NCBI GenBank assembly: GCA_910586445.1
Contig: CAJUHV010000003.1
Location: 1-64,000 of the forward strand
Direction: 5' to 3'
DNA: 64,000 bases
DNA from: an uncultured Eubacterium sp.
Lineage (GTDB): Bacteria > Bacillota > Clostridia > Lachnospirales > Lachnospiraceae
Made by a program: the position numbers and the translations under genes
In this document: positions 60,589 to 64,000 of the stretch, piece by piece
Layout of the letters: each line of letters starts with the position of its first letter
Numbering within the stretch: position 1 is the stretch's first letter
The notes under the pieces: generated by a model
Databases searched by the model: none
The model's input: only the letters and a program-made list of their open reading frames with translations
What the model was told of the DNA's origin: nothing

Positions 60589-61332
60589 TCATGTTCTTAT
60601 TTGATATTTACGCATTCGTCCCACTAAATACCTCACGCCAGCTTGTATGATGGCAGGTAAAATGCCATAAATCCTGATAGGTAAAAGAAATATTATGTAA
60701 TCTTTGAAACAGCATAACCCTTCCCACACTTTTTCTCTCTTAGAAAACTTTCTAGATTTTTTCTTCCGTAATATAATGTCAAACTGTGCACATACCTTTT
60801 TTTCATAATCTGCTGTCTGGTCTATGTTCCTGTCACATGTAAAATCATAGTTCTTGAGATTTTCACGGATATCTATAACTTCTACATAGTTTCGAAACTG
60901 ATCTAAAAAATCTTTTATAACTACATTTTTTGGAAGTCCGCTGCCTTCGTTCAGCGTAAATGAATGCTTGTGATCCAGATTATTTACTGAAGGCCAAACT
61001 CCCTTTTCATAATAAGTCTCATGCGGCACGCATATGTACAATACCCCCCCCCGCTTACAAACGCGTATCCAGTTTTTTAAAGCGACATTGATATTTCTCA
61101 TATGCTCCAGACAATGCGAAGAATATACAAAATCAAATGCCTCATCCCTGATTTTCCAAAGATACTGTGCATCCCCATCTTTTAAATCCCACAGCCTGAC
61201 CTTTCCCTTTATTCCCGGTGGAAGGATCAGGCAGTCATCGCCTCCTCCGATATCTATTCCATACCCATGCAGATACCTGCTAAAATCACCATTTTTCACC
61301 CTGTCTTCATAGTTTTTTGCTGTTTCTCTCAA
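60589..61332 (-). CDS. Class I SAM methyltransferase with poly-G tract
   Basis: 247 residues, methyltransf_11-like: YGIDIGGGDDCLILPPG, AFDFVYSSHCLEHMRNINVA, and WIRVCKRGGVLYICVPHE. The C-terminal ~60 residues are basic and partly hydrophobic. Start is TTG at 61332 with AAAGGAGA 5 bp upstream. A nine-G run (61044-61052) covers KRGGV near residue 94, so slippage would cut the protein there. Likely glycan methylation or end-capping. Confidence 0.88.
   Translation of the reverse strand: MRETAKNYEDRVKNGDFSRYLHGYGIDIGGGDDCLILPPGIKGKVRLWDLKDGDAQYLWKIRDEAFDFVYSSHCLEHMRNINVALKNWIRVCKRGGVLYICVPHETYYEKGVWPSVNNLDHKHSFTLNEGSGLPKNVVIKDFLDQFRNYVEVIDIRENLKNYDFTCDRNIDQTADYEKKVCAQFDIILRKKKSRKFSKREKVWEGLCCFKDYIIFLLPIRIYGILPAIIQAGVRYLVGRMRKYQIRT
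61044..61052 (-). repeat. G9 tract in the second methyltransferase gene
   Basis: Nine G on the coding strand within codons for RGGV; current length keeps the frame open. Confidence 0.95.
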
Positions 61333-61350
61333 CTTGATCTCCTTTTGCGT

Positions 61351-61728
61351 CTAACTTTTTTCTTCCTTATCGTTCAACTGTTTTTCCAGATCACGAATCC
61401 GCTTTTCCATCATTGCAGCTTCTTGAATCAACGAGCGCAGCTTAGCTGCATGCCTTGATACAATAGATGTCAGAGACATAAGCAGGATAATCAAAAATCC
61501 AATGCATATCGTATACAGACCATTCATATAACTTTGAATTCCTAAAAATTCAGTCAATGCTGCCAGTATCTGAGGATAAAAAATGCAGACAGCCATAACA
61601 CTCCCGGCAAAAATCCACAACAGCGTATATTTCATTTCCAGCGCTTTTTTCTTCAGAAAATAAATAAGCAGTACAAAATAAACGAGAACAGCTGCCGAAA
61701 GCATAATCCGCAAATCCCAAGATAGCAT
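61351..61728 (-). CDS. DUF2304 membrane protein
   Basis: 125 residues with three membrane segments (LRIMLSAAVLVYFVLLIYFL, LLWIFAGSVMAVCIFYP, YTICIGFLIILLMSLTSIV) and a C-terminal coiled coil (AAMMEKRIRDLEKQL). DUF2304 proteins are regularly encoded beside polyprenyl-phosphate GT2 enzymes and may form a membrane complex with them. AAGGAG lies in the end of the GT2 gene, three bases before this ATG. Confidence 0.9.
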   Translation of the reverse strand: MLSWDLRIMLSAAVLVYFVLLIYFLKKKALEMKYTLLWIFAGSVMAVCIFYPQILAALTEFLGIQSYMNGLYTICIGFLIILLMSLTSIVSRHAAKLRSLIQEAAMMEKRIRDLEKQLNDKEEKS

Positions 61729-61731
61729 TTT

Positions 61732-62433
61732 TTATCTCCTTATCTTCAAACTCAGCCTGCATACAATAATTGCCAACGAAACCTTAATCATATAATATAT
61801 GGATCTCCATGAATAAATGGAGCTCGTCCCTCCTCCTCTCTCCCGCATCATAACCGGATATTCCAGAATCTTTGCATGGCTTTCAAGCGCCATGACAATT
61901 GCCTCCGGCTCTGGATAATCTCCCGGATAATCCTGTGCATAATATTCAATAAACCTCCGGTTCACAATGCGGAATCCACTTGTGACATCGTATATTCTCT
62001 TTCCCGTGCAGATCTTTATCAGGGTACTGAGAAAATAAATGCCTGTCCTTCTTGCCTTTGACGACTGAAATCCCCTCTTTTCTATAAAACGTGAACCGAT
62101 TGCAATATCTGCATTCTCTTCCTGCATCTTAGCGATCATCTGAGAAATATACCCGACATCGTGCTGCCCGTCTCCGTCAATCTGCACCGCCAGATCATAA
62201 CCGTTCCGCTGTGCATACTTATATCCTGTCTGAACAGCACCTGCGATTCCTACATTCACAGGCAGAGTCAGATAAAAAAATCCCTGCTCTTTGCAGATCT
62301 GTTCTGTACGGTCTAAAGAACCGTCATTGATAATGATATAATGGTACTGCGGACATCTGTTTCTGATATTTTCAACCACTTTTCTTATAGCCGCCTCTTC
62401 ATTGTAAGCCGGAATGATAATAAGCGTTTTCAT
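61732..62433 (-). CDS. GT2 polyprenyl-phosphate glycosyltransferase
   Basis: 233 residues, dolichyl-phosphate-mannose-synthase-like without membrane segments: MKTLIIIPAYNEEAAIRKVV, INDGSLDRT, VQIDGDGQHDVGYI and IYDVTSGFRIVNRRF. With the DUF2304 partner it probably loads one sugar on undecaprenyl phosphate. AAGGAG precedes the ATG. Confidence 0.93.
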   Translation of the reverse strand: MKTLIIIPAYNEEAAIRKVVENIRNRCPQYHYIIINDGSLDRTEQICKEQGFFYLTLPVNVGIAGAVQTGYKYAQRNGYDLAVQIDGDGQHDVGYISQMIAKMQEENADIAIGSRFIEKRGFQSSKARRTGIYFLSTLIKICTGKRIYDVTSGFRIVNRRFIEYYAQDYPGDYPEPEAIVMALESHAKILEYPVMMRERGGGTSSIYSWRSIYYMIKVSLAIIVCRLSLKIRR

Positions 62434-62460
62434 ATATGCCTGACTCCTTATTAATGAACA

Positions 62461-62565
62461 TCATTTTATTTTCAATGCCCTGCCCAAACTCGTAATATTT
62501 CTGACTACGTGTTCGATATTTCCCGCTTCGTTATATGCGGGAATAATCAGCAGTATCCTTTGCAT
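62461..62565 (-). pseudogene. N-terminal remnant of a GT2 gene
   Basis: A 34-codon reading frame with a good ribosome site (GGAGG) encodes QRILLIIPAYNEAGNIEHVV and then stops. It matches the first 30 residues of the neighbouring GT2 (TLIIIPAYNEEAAIRKVV), but no catalytic part follows. It lies 14 bp after the membrane protein gene. It is best read as a truncated paralogue left by deletion or recombination. Confidence 0.75.
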
Positions 62566-62579
62566 TATGAATCCTCCGC

Positions 62580-64000
62580 TTAATCTGATCCCCAAATCCC
62601 TATAAATGCATATTCATCTTCGTACACCCGCTCTAATTCATCGTATAACTGCGCATTTGACAAATATTCTTCACTTTCTTTTGCAACCACCATGTATTTT
62701 CCATACTGCCCCTGTTTATACTTTTCCATCACTTCCTCCGGCAGCTTCCAGAGAATATAGCTGCTGATTCTTTGATCTGTCAAAGCTTCAAACCAGAACA
62801 TATTTTCAAAATGTCCGATAAATAATACTTCTCCTGCATCCGAGTAGTCTTCTTTCACCTTCTCACATATTTTCACCAGCCTGACATCTCTGCCAGATGC
62901 CCGTTCATGTAACATCTGATTCATTGAGTAGATATGGAAGAACGCTCCCGTATCTGCAAACGGCAGGTTATTGATATTGATCTCCCTCCATTTTCCCTCT
63001 GCTCCAGTAACCATAATTACAGCAAGCATTGCGATTCCAGCCAGATAGCTAATTCCAAAAAACCGCTCTTTCTTTAAAAACTCCAGAACTCCGATCACAA
63101 AACAGCTTAAAACAAGCATCCACAGCATATAATTCAGCTTGTAATAATAATAAGTTGATACTTCTGCTTGTAACATTTTTATAAAAAAGAACACAGCATA
63201 TCCAGTACCTATTACAAGCAGTATGACAGGAAGATTTATTTTTTTCTTTTTCAAATACACATACACTGCGTATACCGCAAAAATAATATACAGCCAGAAA
63301 TCGGAATATAAATTCCGGTATATGTAACCTTCTATAGTCAATGCGTTCCCATAATCCGCGGGATTGCGCGCAAGGAGCGGAGCGATAACCAAAAACCACA
63401 GTGTCATAACGGTCGGCACCAGAAAAACCCTGAGTCCTTCTTTGATAAATGCCGTGCTGAAAAATCTTTTCTGCGTTCTGAGCAGCCACCCTTCCTTATA
63501 TGCCTTATACACAATACAGGCCAGCAGGGCTGCATAGACAGCTGGTGCAAACAGCGTGTACCCGATTCCTGTTCCCAGACAGCCCAGTGCCAGCAGCACG
63601 CCGTATATATTTTTATTTTCTCCCTCACTGTCTATATACCAGCCGGACACAACGCATAAAAAGGCGATAACTGTAACTGTCAGCTGCAGATAGACAAAAC
63701 CAAAAACCATATCGTTGTACGGATAGCCGAATACATAGAAAAATACTGCCACATACACAATCATCTTCATCCAGATCCTGTGCGCATATCCGATCAATCC
63801 CGAAGCGAAAACCAGTCCAGAAAAATAAAAGTTAATTCCGTATTTGATTAAAAAGAACTTATATGGCTGCACTCCTTCCCAGATCTTTGTCATGCTCTGT
63901 ATAAACAGCCCGTTCGTTGCTGCCCCCAGATACATGCCCTTTACCCGCTGTCCATTTACAAAATCCATTGCTGATTTTAGATGTACTCCCGGATCACTTG
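62580..64000 (-). CDS. Multi-membrane glycosyltransferase-like protein, 5' end outside window
   Basis: At least 473 residues; the frame is open to the right edge, so the ATG at 63968 is probably internal. About nine membrane segments (NFYFSGLVFASGLIGYA, VLLALGCLGTGIGYTLF, FYKNVTS-adjacent VYVYLKKKKINLPVILLV) and a C-terminal extracytoplasmic domain (VKEDYSDAGEVLFIGHF). The layout suggests a GT-C transferase using polyprenyl sugars, in keeping with the GT2/DUF2304 pair downstream. Not assignable to a named family by eye. Confidence 0.75.
   Translation of the reverse strand, partial: SDPGVHLKSAMDFVNGQRVKGMYLGAATNGLFIQSMTKIWEGVQPYKFFLIKYGINFYFSGLVFASGLIGYAHRIWMKMIVYVAVFFYVFGYPYNDMVFGFVYLQLTVTVIAFLCVVSGWYIDSEGENKNIYGVLLALGCLGTGIGYTLFAPAVYAALLACIVYKAYKEGWLLRTQKRFFSTAFIKEGLRVFLVPTVMTLWFLVIAPLLARNPADYGNALTIEGYIYRNLYSDFWLYIIFAVYAVYVYLKKKKINLPVILLVIGTGYAVFFFIKMLQAEVSTYYYYKLNYMLWMLVLSCFVIGVLEFLKKERFFGISYLAGIAMLAVIMVTGAEGKWREININNLPFADTGAFFHIYSMNQMLHERASGRDVRLVKICEKVKEDYSDAGEVLFIGHFENMFWFEALTDQRISSYILWKLPEEVMEKYKQGQYGKYMVVAKESEEYLSNAQLYDELERVYEDEYAFIGIWGSD

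Overview
The window looks like chromosomal DNA of a motile, anaerobic, Gram-positive Clostridia, most likely a Lachnospiraceae-type organism. The signs are strong AGGAGG-type ribosome sites, a one-subunit pyruvate:ferredoxin oxidoreductase, a PPi-type phosphofructokinase, a CBS/DRTGG pyrophosphatase, flagellins with a sigma-28-like promoter, XpaC/TelA, and a RACo-type corrinoid activator. I cannot name the species. I saw no rRNA, tRNA or CRISPR array. Almost all genes are on the minus strand; the exceptions are the CapA-like lipoprotein, a DUF4364 gene and an ABC-F gene.

Layout. 0-12 kb: CapA-like lipoprotein, phosphofructokinase, DUF4364 protein, an operon of a 22-residue-repeat coiled-coil membrane protein, a CBS-pyrophosphatase and a flavin reductase with a Lys/Glu repeat tail, then nifJ. 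12-18.4 kb: ABC-F ATPase, a large AT-rich minisatellite, and a flagellar group made of a flagellin with a large insert, a small Cys-pair protein, and a flagellin that carries a HExxH metalloprotease (flagellinolysin). The last is preceded by a sigma-28-like promoter, a 5' hairpin, and a run of 10 G where its ribosome site should be. 18.6-31 kb: HIT protein, ung, hisH-hisF, membrane proteins, cheV, a two-component system, an RNA methylase and an amidase. 31-35 kb: hemL, hemB, a siroheme-type dehydrogenase and cobD. 35-42.4 kb: HAD phosphatase, trkA, trkH, an AAA ATPase plus PD-(D/E)XK-like protein pair, and a RACo-type activator, all closely spaced or overlapping. 42.4-46.6 kb: a probable 112-bp MITE, minisatellites, telA-xpaC and a DUF4160 pair.

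46.6 kb to the right edge is a surface-glycan locus: two multi-membrane sugar-transferase-like proteins, four GT2 or GT9 glycosyltransferases, a flippase, two methyltransferases, an epimerase, heptose synthesis genes (gmhA, hldE), an MBOAT/SGNH O-acylation pair, an acyltransferase-3 and a DUF2304 protein. Two gene remnants lie inside it. Five of its genes contain runs of 9-10 G on the coding strand, and the only other run of this kind that I saw in 64 kb is at the flagellinolysin ribosome site. All runs are currently in the length that keeps the gene open.

The main proposal is therefore a poly-G contingency system: slipped-strand mispairing would switch a heptose-containing, acylated and methylated surface glycan, and the protease-bearing flagellin, on and off independently. 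Secondary points of interest are the ATPase/nuclease-like pair embedded in the trk operon, the MITE with its target duplication, and minisatellites that repeatedly sit just after gene ends and in one case have been read into the protein.
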